Origin: Actinomycetales bacterium
Lineage (GTDB): Bacteria > Actinomycetota > Actinomycetes > S36-B12
Direction of reading: 5' to 3'
Assembly (NCBI GenBank): GCA_018970025.1
Contig: JAGWXF010000002.1
Span: 1-64,000 of the forward strand
Length of the DNA: 64,000 bases
Translations under genes and position numbers: made by a program
Notes under the pieces: model-generated
The model's database searches: none
What the model was told of the DNA's origin: nothing
What the model saw: only the letters and a program-made list of their open reading frames with translations
Shown: positions 8,451 to 16,052 of the stretch, one piece after another
Position numbering within the stretch: position 1 is the first letter of the stretch
How the letters are laid out: every line of letters begins with the position of its first letter

Positions 8451-8866
8451 GCGACTGCCCTCGGGCCGGCCAGGAGGTGCTGCAGGACCTCGATCTGCCG
8501 CTGGCAGACCTCCAGCGCCTGGCGCAGTCCCTCGTTCTCCCCGCGCAGGCGGGCGCACTCGACCTCGCTGGCCGTCGACCCGGCGGCGGCCAGCGACTGC
8601 CCGGCCGCCCCGGTGGACGCGGACAGCCGGGCCGGGTCGAGCAGGCCGGCGGCGGCCAGGTCGGCCAGCGGCACGTACCAGCGGCCGTGCGGGTCCTCCT
8701 TCGGCTGGCAGGCGTGCGGCAACCGGCCCTTGTCCCGCCTGTCGCGGATCGTGTCGACGCTGACGCGGCACAGGTCGGCGGCCTGCTTGAACGGGACGCG
8801 GGCGGCCGGGTCGAGCAGGCCGTCGGGGGCCTGGACGCGGGACTCCAGCGGGGGGTGCGCGGACAT
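8447..8866 (-). CDS. Excisionase-like HTH protein with C-terminal coiled coil
   Basis: This 139-residue protein has a MerR/Xis-type helix-turn-helix (FKQAADLCRVSVDTIRDRRD) followed by a beta-wing region ending HGRWYVPLADLAAAGLL. Its C-terminal stretch is rich in Glu, Leu and Gln (ECARLRGENEGLRQALEVCQ), a likely dimerising coiled coil. ATG 8866 is chosen because GGAAGG lies 8 nt upstream; longer starts at 8912 or 9112 have no good ribosome binding site. Its TGA overlaps the integrase GTG by 4 bp, so the two are translationally coupled, as int and xis often are in actinobacterial elements. It probably controls recombination direction or integrase expression; which of these is not decidable here. 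Confidence 0.75.
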   Translation of the reverse strand: MSAHPPLESRVQAPDGLLDPAARVPFKQAADLCRVSVDTIRDRRDKGRLPHACQPKEDPHGRWYVPLADLAAAGLLDPARLSASTGAAGQSLAAAGSTASEVECARLRGENEGLRQALEVCQRQIEVLQHLLAGPRAVA

Positions 8867-9128
8867 GTCGGGTTCCTTCCAGTGCGCGGGAATGCGTGGC
8901 GCGTCCGTCATCGGAGCCCGGCTCCGGTGGGCCGTCCGCGCGGCCATCCCGGCCGCCGGGCGGACCCCTGCATGGGGCCGCTCGCCCACCCCTGCCCCGG
9001 CCGTGGCAGGTCCATCGGCCCGCACGGATAGGCAGCACGAGGGGCAAGCCCGGGCAAGGCAGGGCCATCCAGGCGGCATTCGTGAGGGGAATCGCCCCAG
9101 CTGCCTGCGCACCAGCGCATATAGATAG

Positions 9129-9169
9129 GCGAGATACGGCGAGAAATGAGCGAGAAATAGGCGAGAAAT
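9129..9169. repeat. Four direct repeats GCGAGA(A/T)A at helical spacing
   Basis: GCGAGATA starts at 9129, and GCGAGAAAT starts at 9139, 9150 and 9161. The 10-11-bp periodicity puts all copies on one face of the helix. The array lies about 80 bp from the tRNA 3' end, between the attachment site and the xis-int pair, which is where arm-type integrase or excisionase sites are expected. Binding by either protein is inference. Confidence 0.6.
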
Positions 9170-9198
9170 AGGGCTACGAAGGCCCCCGGAAACGCCGA

Positions 9199-9219
9199 AT
9201 CCCCTCTAAGGGAGGGGAT
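9199..9219. terminator. Perfect 8-bp hairpin downstream of tRNA-fMet
   Basis: ATCCCCTC (9199-9206) and GAGGGGAT (9212-9219) are exact complements around TAAGG. It lies 28 bp beyond the 3' end of the minus-strand tRNA, so it may terminate tRNA transcription. It could equally be part of the attachment region. No T-run follows. Confidence 0.45.
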
Positions 9220-9246
9220 CGGAGGACACAGGAAAGTACGTCGTCG

Positions 9247-9320
9247 TAGCGGGGCCAGGATTTGAACCTGGGACCTCTGGGTTATGAGCCCAGCGAGCTA
9301 CCGAGCTGCTCCACCCCGCG
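9247..9320 (-). tRNA. Initiator tRNA-fMet (CAT anticodon)
   Basis: The 74-nt gene folds as a cloverleaf on the minus strand. The acceptor is CGCGGGG against CCCCGCT, leaving position 1 (C) unpaired with position 72 (T), an initiator hallmark. The anticodon stem has three G:C pairs (GGG/CCC) flanking CTCATAA with the CAT anticodon. The T arm is CCAGG-TTCAAAT-CCTGG and the discriminator base is A. CCA is not encoded. The mobile element is joined to the 3' end, apparently with the gene preserved. Confidence 0.97.
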
Positions 9321-9401
9321 TCGCTTGAACTCCCTCAGGATACGCCTCCGTCGCCCTTCGACCAAATCGGGTCGGACGGTCACCACGACTCGCACTCCCA
9401 C

Positions 9402-9830
9402 TCAGGCGTCGAGCCTGGCCTGCCGGAGTCGCTTCACCTCTCCCCGAGCCTTCTTCGCCCGCAGCCTGCGGTCGGTCGCTGCCCTGGTGGGCCGGGTGGG
9501 CCGTCGTGCTCGCGGTGGGGGCGCAATCGCATCGCGGAGCGCCTCAGCGAGGCGGTCGCGGGCAGCCTGCCGATTGCGCCACTGGGAGCGGTACTCCTCG
9601 GCCGTGATGACCAGGCAGCCGTCCACCAGCCGGCCGGACAATCGCTCGATGGCCCGGGCCCGGAGGGCCTCGGGGAGGCTGGCCGACCGGGCGAGATCGA
9701 AGGCCAGTTGCACCCGGGAGTCGGTGGTATTCACGCCCTGGCCGCCAGGCCCGGAAGATCGGGAGAACCTCCAGGTGAGCTCATGGGCTGGGATCACGAT
9801 CGATCCGCGCACCTCGAGGCCCTCGTCCAT
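9402..9830 (-). CDS. arfB: Alternative ribosome-rescue factor ArfB (peptidyl-tRNA hydrolase)
   Basis: This small RF-like protein releases peptides from ribosomes stalled on mRNAs lacking a stop codon. The catalytic GGQ loop is in RSSGPGGQGVN near residue 30, preceded by ELTWRFS, which matches YaeJ/ArfB proteins. The C-terminal tail is rich in Arg and Lys (RPTRPTRAATDRRLRAKKAR), as needed to enter the empty mRNA channel. There is no codon-recognition domain, which separates it from RF1 and RF2. ATG 9830 gives a 142-residue protein that aligns best with the family; an in-frame start 18 bp upstream (9848) is also possible. It is transcribed divergently from the enoyl-CoA hydratase gene and toward the tRNA. 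Confidence 0.9.
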   Translation of the reverse strand: MDEGLEVRGSIVIPAHELTWRFSRSSGPGGQGVNTTDSRVQLAFDLARSASLPEALRARAIERLSGRLVDGCLVITAEEYRSQWRNRQAARDRLAEALRDAIAPPPRARRPTRPTRAATDRRLRAKKARGEVKRLRQARLDA

Positions 9831-9899
9831 GCCGCAAGGATGGCTCATCCACCGACGTCAGCGCCAACCGGCAACGTGCTGCGGCCTAGAGTGCGATCC

Positions 9900-10715
9900 A
9901 TGAGCGAGCCAGATGCCGAGGCGAGCCATGGCACGGTGCTCGACCCGCCCGTGACGATGGCGATCTCGTCCGGCGTTGCGACCGTGACGATGAATCGTCC
10001 GGATCAGCGCAATCGGCTTGACCTCGAGGCGATCCGGCTCATGCAGGCGCTCATCGAGCGGGCCGGCGCGGATGACAGCGTGCGCGTGGTGATCATCACC
10101 GGCTCTGGGAGCACGTTCTGCTCAGGAGCCGACCTGGCAGCAGCGTCGACATCGGATGGCTTCGCCGCCGGCGCGCTGACCGCCCTCGGCGACCTGCTGC
10201 GGGCCATCCTGGTCTGCCCGAAGCCAACGATCGCACGGGTGCAGGGTCATGTCGCCGGAGGCGGCAATGGCCTCGTCGCCGCCTGCGACATCGCGGTGGC
10301 CGCCGATGATGCGCGCTTCGCCTTCAGCGAGGTCCGGGTCGGGGTGGTGCCGGCGGTGATCAGCGTGGTGTGCCTGGCCGTCATGCAGCGCCGGCACGCG
10401 CAGGAGCTGCTGCTCACCGGGGAGCGCGTAAGCGCGGAGCGGGTGCGCGAGGCTGGGCTGGTCACCTGCGTTGTCCCGGCAGCCGACCTCGATGCCGTCG
10501 TCGATGGCTACGTGCGGCAGTTGTGCGCAGGCGGCCCGCTGGCCCTCGCCACGACCAAGGACCTCATCCGCCGGGTGCCCGCCATGCCGCGGGACGAGGC
10601 GTTCGCCTGGACGGCGGAGGTCTCAGCCACCGCGTTCACCTCACCCGAGGCGGCCGAGGGCATGGCAGCCTTCCTCGCCAGGCGCCCCCCAGCCTGGGCA
10701 CCCGGCGACCAGTAG
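9900..10715 (+). CDS. Enoyl-CoA hydratase/isomerase family protein
   Basis: This 271-residue crotonase-fold protein probably acts on acyl-CoA thioesters in fatty-acid or related catabolism. Crotonase signatures are VTMNRPDQRNRLD near residue 30, the first oxyanion-hole segment GSGSTFCSGADLAA near 75, and the second one VQGHVAGGGNGLVAACDIAV near 115. The position of the first catalytic Glu of hydratases falls in FSEVRVGVVPA, where a Glu is present but one turn away from Gly-Val, so I cannot tell hydratase from isomerase or hydrolase. ATG 9900 is preferred; the frame runs open further upstream. It stands alone, facing a convergent membrane-protein gene. Confidence 0.85.
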   Translation: MSEPDAEASHGTVLDPPVTMAISSGVATVTMNRPDQRNRLDLEAIRLMQALIERAGADDSVRVVIITGSGSTFCSGADLAAASTSDGFAAGALTALGDLLRAILVCPKPTIARVQGHVAGGGNGLVAACDIAVAADDARFAFSEVRVGVVPAVISVVCLAVMQRRHAQELLLTGERVSAERVREAGLVTCVVPAADLDAVVDGYVRQLCAGGPLALATTKDLIRRVPAMPRDEAFAWTAEVSATAFTSPEAAEGMAAFLARRPPAWAPGDQ

Positions 10716-10722
10716 GCCACCG

Positions 10723-10743
10723 CGGCTCAGGCGGGCTGAGCCG
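10723..10743. terminator. Likely bidirectional terminator
   Basis: CGGCTCA (10723-10729) and TGAGCCG (10737-10743) form a perfect 7-bp stem with a GC-rich 7-nt loop between two convergent genes, and the stem includes the stop codon of the minus-strand gene. No T-run follows, as is common in GC-rich actinobacteria. Confidence 0.55.
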
Positions 10744-13723
10744 TCCCTGATGGCGCACTCGAAGCGGCATCCCCGCCCGTCAGCCTGGCCTCAGCGTCGG
10801 CGGCTCGGCCAAGCGCCTCGGCCAGGGCCTTCTGCGCCCGGTCATAGGCCGTGAAGTCGCCGGTCTTCAGCGCCTCCTGCCCGGCGTCATAGGCCGCCTG
10901 GGCGTCGGCGATGGCTGCCGCCAGGTCGGTGATCGGGTCGCCCGTGGAGGGCGGTGGCGTGGTCGGGCCGGTTGGCTCCGGAGTGCTCGGCGAGGTCGGC
11001 TGCGGAGTGCTCGGCGACGGCGTCGGCACCGTCAGGTCCCCGCCCTCGTCCGGCACGGCGTCGGGCGTGGAGTCGGGGTTCGTGCTGAAGACCCTCTCCA
11101 GGGCGACGTCCAGGGTGTCCTCGAGCGCGACATTCGCGCCGTAGCCGACGAGCACCTTGCGCAGCAGCGGGTACCCATCGGTGGAGGCGCGGATGTAGAC
11201 CGGCTCGACGTAGAGCAGGCCGCCGTTGAATGGCAGGGAGAGCAGGTTGCCGAACTCGACATCCGACCCGCCCCGCCGGAGGAGCGACAGCTGCGAGCTG
11301 ACGACCGGGTCGGACTCGAAGTTGTTCTGCACCTGCTGCGGGCCGGGGATCGCCGTATTGCTCGGCAGCTGGAGCACCCGGATCGTCCCGTAGTCGTCGC
11401 CAGGTGTGGAGTTGACCGCCATGAACGCGGCAAGGGTCTGCCTTCGCTGCGGGGCGAAGGTCGTGGTGATCGAGAAGGCTGCCTGCTGCTGGTCGGGCAT
11501 CTTCAGCGACAGGTAGTAGGGCGGCTGGAAGACCTGCGCCGGGGCCACCGTAGGATCGAAGGGGACGATCCACACATCGGTGCCGTTGTAGAACGTCGTC
11601 GCATCGGTGACGTGATAGCGGCTCATGATGACCCGCTGCACCTTGAAGATGTCCTGCGGGTAGCGCACGTGCGCCAGCACCTCATCGCTCATCTGCGACT
11701 TCGGCACGACGGTGCCGGGGAAGGCCTTCATCCAGGTCTGCAGCACCGGGTCGGACTCGTCCCAGGCATAGAGCGTCACCGTCCCGTCATAGGCATCCAC
11801 GACTGCCTTCACTGAGTTTCGGGCGTAGTTCAGCTGATCCTGCGGCATCAGCCCGACGGGCACCGCCCGGGTGCTGATGGAGTCGCTCGTGGCATCCGAG
11901 AGCGAGACGCGGCTGGAGTAGGGGTATGCGTTGGACGTCGTATAGCCGTCCACCATCCACTTGATGCGGCCATCGGCCACGATCGGATACGGATCCTGAT
12001 CCAGGGTGAGCCAGGGCGCGACCTTCTCCACGCGGGTGAGCGGATCGCGATCCCACAGGATGCGCGAGTCCGGGTTGACCAGGTCGGACAGCAGGATGTT
12101 GCTGTCCTGGAACTTCGTCGCGAACAGCAGCCTGCCGAATGGCGACCCCATCGGCACGCCACCGGTGCCCTGGTAGGTGTTGGTCTTCTGCCCGGTGGGG
12201 CTCGCGTCATCGGGGTAGTCAAGCTCGATGGGCTGCGATCCCTTGGGGCCGCCGACGATGCTGTAGGTCGGCGAGAGCTCGCCGAAGTAGACCCGCGGCT
12301 CGCTGACGTCCAGGCCGCCGGTCGGCGGGATGTTGCTCTCGAAGAAGTCCGGCTGGCCGTTGCTCAGCGCGGTGTTGTCATAGGCCGAGACGAATCCGTA
12401 CCCATGGGTGAAGACGGCTCGCTCGTTGGTCCAGTTGCGCTGGCCGTCGGGGATGCCGGCAAGGTTGATCTCGCGGACGGCGACCACCGAGCCTCGCAGC
12501 TGACCATCGACGACATACCGATCGACATCGAGCTTGCTGTTGAACGAGTAGTAGCCGCGGATCTGCTGGAGCTGGTTGTAGGTCGGCGACACGACCGCCG
12601 GGTCGAGCAGCCTGATGTTGTCGAGCGTCCCCTTGCTCGAGTCGATGACCGACTGCGAGGGCGGATCGACCGTCCCCGGGTAGTCCTGCACCGTCGCTCC
12701 CGAGATGCCATATGCATCGCGGGTCGCGGTGATGTTCCGCTCGATGTACGGCTGCTCCTTGAGCAGCTCATTGGGACGGACCTGGAACTGCTGGACGATG
12801 AGCGGGTAGATGGCACCGACCACGATGCTGGTGACGAACATCAGGCCAAGTCCGATGAGCGGGATCGCCCACGCCTGGCGGATCGCGTTGAGGATGAACA
12901 GCACCGCGACGATCACCGCGACGAAGGTCAGGATGTTCAGCGAGGGCAGCACGGCGTAGACGTCCGTGTACTTCAGGCCGGTGAACCCGGTGACGAGCGT
13001 CTCGCTCTTGGTGGCCAGCTCGTAGCGGTCCAGCCAGTAGGCAGCGGCCTTCAGCAGCAGGATGACCGCGATGATCAGGCTGACCTGGACCTGCGCCGCC
13101 TTGGTCGCCCGGTCGCCCGGCGGCTGGAGCCGCAGGCCGCCGTAGAGGTACTGGATCAGGACGGCGGCGATCAGGGACAGGAATGCCAGGGCGAACGCGA
13201 AGCCGAGGAGGAACCTGATGAACGGCAGGGTGAAGGTGTAGAACGACAGGTCGATCCCGAACTGCGGATCGGTGATGCCGAAGGGCGTGGCGTTCCGCCA
13301 CATCAGGTAGGAGCCCCACTCCCCAGACGCCGTCAGGCCGGTGAACCCGCCGACGACGAGGGCGATGATGACGCCGATCCGAGCCCGGTAGGGCTCAACG
13401 GTGAGCCGGTAGCGTTCCAGGCTTGCCTGCTCCGGGGTCATGCCGCGAAAGGTCGGCCGACTGCGCCAGGCCCACCACATCGTCAGCAGCAGCCCGGCCG
13501 CCATGACCGCGCCGAAGGCCAGGAACATGACTCCCCGCGTCATCAGGCCGATCGTGAACACCTGCGTCATGTCCACGGACTGGAACCACAGCCAGTCGGT
13601 GTAGAAGCCGGTGAACAGCACGAAACCGAGCACGATCACGCCGAGGATGACGATCGTCGGCAGCAGCACCCCGCCTCGGCGGCGCTCAGGATCGGCGGCC
13701 GTGGGCATTCCCTCGCCGGGCAT
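10727..13723 (-). CDS. UPF0182 family integral membrane protein
   Basis: This large membrane protein (about 998 residues) belongs to the conserved UPF0182/COG1615 family, homologous to M. tuberculosis Rv3193c, whose function is unknown. Seven hydrophobic segments occupy the first 320 residues, beginning with LLPTIVILGVIVLGFVLFTG. A long soluble, probably extracytoplasmic domain follows (for example IRGYYSFNSKLDVDRYVVDG). The end has a Pro/Thr/Ser linker and an Ala-rich helix (LAAAIADAQAAYDAGQEALK). ATG 13723 is chosen with GGAAGG 11 nt upstream; a GTG at 13735 would sit directly against that motif. The PDZ-protease gene lies just upstream on the same strand, the same pairing as in Mycobacterium, which suggests a joint membrane or envelope role. 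Confidence 0.93.
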   Translation of the reverse strand: MPGEGMPTAADPERRRGGVLLPTIVILGVIVLGFVLFTGFYTDWLWFQSVDMTQVFTIGLMTRGVMFLAFGAVMAAGLLLTMWWAWRSRPTFRGMTPEQASLERYRLTVEPYRARIGVIIALVVGGFTGLTASGEWGSYLMWRNATPFGITDPQFGIDLSFYTFTLPFIRFLLGFAFALAFLSLIAAVLIQYLYGGLRLQPPGDRATKAAQVQVSLIIAVILLLKAAAYWLDRYELATKSETLVTGFTGLKYTDVYAVLPSLNILTFVAVIVAVLFILNAIRQAWAIPLIGLGLMFVTSIVVGAIYPLIVQQFQVRPNELLKEQPYIERNITATRDAYGISGATVQDYPGTVDPPSQSVIDSSKGTLDNIRLLDPAVVSPTYNQLQQIRGYYSFNSKLDVDRYVVDGQLRGSVVAVREINLAGIPDGQRNWTNERAVFTHGYGFVSAYDNTALSNGQPDFFESNIPPTGGLDVSEPRVYFGELSPTYSIVGGPKGSQPIELDYPDDASPTGQKTNTYQGTGGVPMGSPFGRLLFATKFQDSNILLSDLVNPDSRILWDRDPLTRVEKVAPWLTLDQDPYPIVADGRIKWMVDGYTTSNAYPYSSRVSLSDATSDSISTRAVPVGLMPQDQLNYARNSVKAVVDAYDGTVTLYAWDESDPVLQTWMKAFPGTVVPKSQMSDEVLAHVRYPQDIFKVQRVIMSRYHVTDATTFYNGTDVWIVPFDPTVAPAQVFQPPYYLSLKMPDQQQAAFSITTTFAPQRRQTLAAFMAVNSTPGDDYGTIRVLQLPSNTAIPGPQQVQNNFESDPVVSSQLSLLRRGGSDVEFGNLLSLPFNGGLLYVEPVYIRASTDGYPLLRKVLVGYGANVALEDTLDVALERVFSTNPDSTPDAVPDEGGDLTVPTPSPSTPQPTSPSTPEPTGPTTPPPSTGDPITDLAAAIADAQAAYDAGQEALKTGDFTAYDRAQKALAEALGRAADAEARLTGGDAASSAPSGTAQPA

Positions 13724-13725
13724 CT

Positions 13726-13740
13726 GGAAGGTCACCTTCC
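13726..13740. promoter_or_regulatory. Near-perfect palindrome over the UPF0182 start
   Basis: GGAAGGT-C-ACCTTCC reads the same on both strands apart from the central base. It covers the Shine-Dalgarno region of the UPF0182 gene in the 39-bp gap after the protease gene. It could be an operator or could fold in mRNA and mask the ribosome binding site. Confidence 0.35.
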
Positions 13741-13762
13741 GAACCTACGGCACCCGGGCCGA

Positions 13763-14830
13763 TCACGCCTCGGCTGGGCAGGCCGCCAGACCGGTCCGCC
13801 CGGAGGTCCACAGCTGGACCGCCGTGACAGCGTCGGCAAGGGTCTTGATCGGGACGACGGTAAGGCCATCGGGGATGTGCCCGGCGGCCTCCGCGCAGTG
13901 GGCCGCCGGCATGAGGAACAGCTCGGCGCCGGCACCGCGTGCCCCCGCGAGCTTCTGCCGGATGCCGCCGATCGTCCCGACCTCGCCTTCCGGCGTGATG
14001 GTGCCCGTGCCGGCGATATGACGTCCCTGGGCGAGGTCCTGGGGGGTGAGCTTGTCGACCAGGCCGAGCGCGAACATCATCCCGGCACTCGGGCCGCCGA
14101 CATCCTTCAGCGTGAAGGTGATGTCGAAATCCGCCGCGTAGTACAGGCCGACCCCGATGCCCACCTGCGGCACGCCTGGCTCGTCCGGGTTCTCCTGGGA
14201 GGTGACCTGCTCGTCAAGGGTCTTCAAGGCACCGTCGACAAGTCGCTCCACCGTGAAGGTGAATGTCGTGCCGATGGGCTTGGCGCGTATGGCGTCGCCG
14301 ACCTGCTTGGGCTCGGTGACCTTCGTGCCATCGACCGCAAGGATCCGGTCGCGAGGCTCGAGCTTGCCGCTGGCCGGGGTGCCCTCGTAGACGGCCGTCA
14401 CGACCAGCTCCGTCCGCACGGGCTTGCCGAGATAGTTCAGGGCGGCAGCAACCGAGTTCGACTCCGCAGTGCTGAACAGGGCTGCCTGCCGGACCTTCAC
14501 GTCCTCGCCGCTGACATCGTCCGGGTAGATGAGCTCGCGCGGCAGCACCGCGTCAGCCGGATTGAACCAGGATCCGATGGCCTCGACGAAGGTGAGCCCG
14601 CCGCGTGGGCCGCCTGATTCCATGACAGTAGTCATATCCAGGTCACCGGTCGTGGGATACGTGGTCGTGCCCTCGATGTCGATCACCGGCACCCCGCCGA
14701 CATCGCCGACGACGTTGTAGGTCGGGCCGGGAGCCATCTTCACAAAGGGGACGGGCAGCAGCAGGGCGACCGCCAGCAGGACGATCAGGCTGGCGGCACT
14801 CACCACCAGGACCCGAGCGCGATGGGTCAC
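13763..14830 (-). CDS. PDZ-domain Lon-like (S16) serine protease, membrane anchored
   Basis: This 355-residue protein of the YlbL/Rv3194c family has one N-terminal transmembrane segment (VVSAASLIVLLAVALLLPVP), putting the rest outside the membrane. A PDZ domain lies at about 160-220 (GTPASGKLEPRDRILAVDGT). The C-terminal S16 domain has the catalytic Ser in VGGPSAGMMFALGL near residue 255 and the dyad Lys in GGIRQKLAGARGAGAELFL near 305. The GTG start at 14830 overlaps the stop of the upstream small membrane protein by 4 bp (GTGA), so the two are translationally coupled. Substrates in Actinobacteria are not established. Family assignment is firm. Confidence 0.92.
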   Translation of the reverse strand: MTHRARVLVVSAASLIVLLAVALLLPVPFVKMAPGPTYNVVGDVGGVPVIDIEGTTTYPTTGDLDMTTVMESGGPRGGLTFVEAIGSWFNPADAVLPRELIYPDDVSGEDVKVRQAALFSTAESNSVAAALNYLGKPVRTELVVTAVYEGTPASGKLEPRDRILAVDGTKVTEPKQVGDAIRAKPIGTTFTFTVERLVDGALKTLDEQVTSQENPDEPGVPQVGIGVGLYYAADFDITFTLKDVGGPSAGMMFALGLVDKLTPQDLAQGRHIAGTGTITPEGEVGTIGGIRQKLAGARGAGAELFLMPAAHCAEAAGHIPDGLTVVPIKTLADAVTAVQLWTSGRTGLAACPAEA

Positions 14831-15138
14831 GCGGCCGAGCCCCTGCCCTGGCGCTCATCGCCCTTGGACCCGGACTGCGGGCCCGCCTCGCCGTCGGCGG
14901 CGCTGGCGGCGGCGTTTCGCCGCAGCAGGCGATCGAGCGAGGCCCGCAACGTGGATGACGATCGGGACTGCCCTGCCGGCAGCGGACGCTGCATGGCCAG
15001 TTGCATGCGGCGCAGGTGCTCCATGCCCTCGATGGCCTCTGTCGGACGTTCCGGCCGCGCACGGTACATCGCCCAGGCGACCGCGAGGACCGTTGCCCCG
15101 ATGGGGATGAGCCACCACAGCAATGCCGACACGCCCAT
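14827..15138 (-). CDS. Small single-pass membrane protein
   Basis: This 103-residue protein starts with a hydrophobic segment (VSALLWWLIPIGATVLAVAW), giving a likely N-out single-pass topology. A charged cytoplasmic tail follows, rich in Arg, Ser and Gly (for example RASLDRLLRRNAAASAADGE). It overlaps the start of the PDZ-protease gene by 4 bp, so it is made together with it. Short membrane proteins of this kind occur beside this protease in other Actinobacteria, but I know of no assigned function. It could be a partner or adaptor of the protease. Confidence 0.75.
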   Translation of the reverse strand: MGVSALLWWLIPIGATVLAVAWAMYRARPERPTEAIEGMEHLRRMQLAMQRPLPAGQSRSSSTLRASLDRLLRRNAAASAADGEAGPQSGSKGDERQGRGSAA

Positions 15139-15497
15139 AGCGTACGCGCTGCCGCAGGGCTCGCATCGTGGGGAGCAGCGGCGGACGCCTCATCAGCGAT
15201 GAGCGGGGCCCGCAGGGTCTCGCAGGACTCGCTCGCCTTCCCCTTGCGAACGCGTCCTCGTTATCCCACCGGGCCCCGTCACGAGGGACGCTAGGGGCCT
15301 AGGCGAGGGGCCGTCAACGCCCGACGGACAACGCAGGGTCGTCCCTGTTGACGGACCTGCGTCAAAGATGGGGACATCTGCAGAAATCCTGTGGACTCCC
15401 CGTGGCCGTGCGTGTGGATGACTTGCGGATAGTGGGGAGATTTCGGTGAAACCGTGAGGGAAACTTCGATCACACCCTGTGGACAGAAAATAGTTCA
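15139..15497. other. Intergenic region with three DnaA-box-like motifs
   Basis: No convincing gene is present in these 359 bp. TGTGGACT (15390), TGTGGATGA (15413) and TGTGGACAG (15478) are oriented alike and resemble the DnaA-box complement TGTGGATAA with one to three mismatches. The right half is less GC-rich than its surroundings. It lies upstream of the small membrane protein/protease operon and downstream of the Nudix gene, so it should hold the promoter of the former. Confidence 0.4.
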
Positions 15498-16052
15498 TCA
15501 CAGGGAACATCCTGACGCCCCTCGATCGCATGCCTCGCGGACCAGTGCGAGCACACTGGCGTCTGTCCCAGCCGGCAGCGCATCGACGGACCACCAGCGC
15601 AGGTCGTCCGACTCCTCGCTGATCACCGGGATGGCAGCGTCGGGCACGATCGCGAGGAACTGCACATCGAGATGCTCACTGGTCCCGGGTCCGCAGGACA
15701 CCGCATGACGGTCCAGTCGCAGTGGATGCCGGCTCATCCGGACGGGCGCGATCCCGCACTCCTCGATGACCTCCCTTCGCGCGGCTTCCTGCAGTGTGCC
15801 GTCCGAGGGCTCGCAGTGGCCGCCGAGCTGGAGCCAGCGGCCCACCCTGGGGTGCAGGGTCAGCAGCACCCTGGCACCCGATGCGTCCATGACCAGGGCG
15901 CTGGCGGTCAGGTGGCCGATACGGCAGCTGCGCCACATCGCATCCGGGTAGGAGCCCAGGAAGGCACGGTATTCGTCCCGCAGGGCGCATTGCTCGATAT
16001 CGGAGTGCTCGAATGCCGCGAGGACGGCTCGGGCATCCGCGTGCAGGCTCAT
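15498..16052 (-). CDS. Nudix hydrolase
   Basis: This 184-residue protein hydrolyses a nucleoside-diphosphate-linked substrate that cannot be named from sequence. The Nudix box lies near residue 77: GGHCEPSDGTLQEAARREV followed by IEECGI, with the Gly, Glu and REVIEE metal-binding residues all present. The region before it, VLLTLHPRVGRWLQLGGH, resembles Nudix proteins that act on nucleotides or other small phosphates. Its ATG overlaps the stop of the DUF2342 gene by 4 bp (ATGA), so the two are translationally coupled. The C-terminal part, SEESDDLRWWSVDALP, is a standard family element. Confidence 0.92.
   Translation of the reverse strand: MSLHADARAVLAAFEHSDIEQCALRDEYRAFLGSYPDAMWRSCRIGHLTASALVMDASGARVLLTLHPRVGRWLQLGGHCEPSDGTLQEAARREVIEECGIAPVRMSRHPLRLDRHAVSCGPGTSEHLDVQFLAIVPDAAIPVISEESDDLRWWSVDALPAGTDASVLALVREACDRGASGCSL

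Larger units (their letters stand above)
1..9246. mobile_element. Right-hand part of an integrated mobile element abutting tRNA-fMet
   Basis: This stretch holds only mobile-DNA functions: an IS5-group element, an HUH replication protein, a large serine recombinase, a tyrosine recombinase and an excisionase-like HTH gene. It stops at the 3' end of the initiator tRNA gene (9247), a classical tyrosine-integrase target, and ordinary housekeeping genes begin just beyond. An integrase, Xis and rolling-circle Rep near a tRNA is the core of actinomycete integrative and conjugative elements (AICEs), but no FtsK-like transfer gene is visible here. The other boundary, with the expected repeat of the tRNA 3' end, was not found and presumably lies left of the window. 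The assignment as one element is inference; it could be nested elements. Confidence 0.7.

Noticed and set aside
9240-9275. Search for a second copy of the tRNA-fMet 3' end in the window (left attachment site)
   Set aside because: No second copy of the GGGGCCAGGATTTGAACC segment was seen in 1-9200, so the other end of the element is not in view.
12404-14617. Long plus-strand open frame (737 codons) across the UPF0182 and protease genes
   Set aside because: Product is rich in Arg, Asp, Gly and Gln without motifs, and it is antisense to two firmly identified genes. It is a GC-driven shadow frame.
15390-15486. Considered as the chromosomal origin
   Set aside because: No dnaA, dnaN or rpmH nearby and too few, imperfect boxes.
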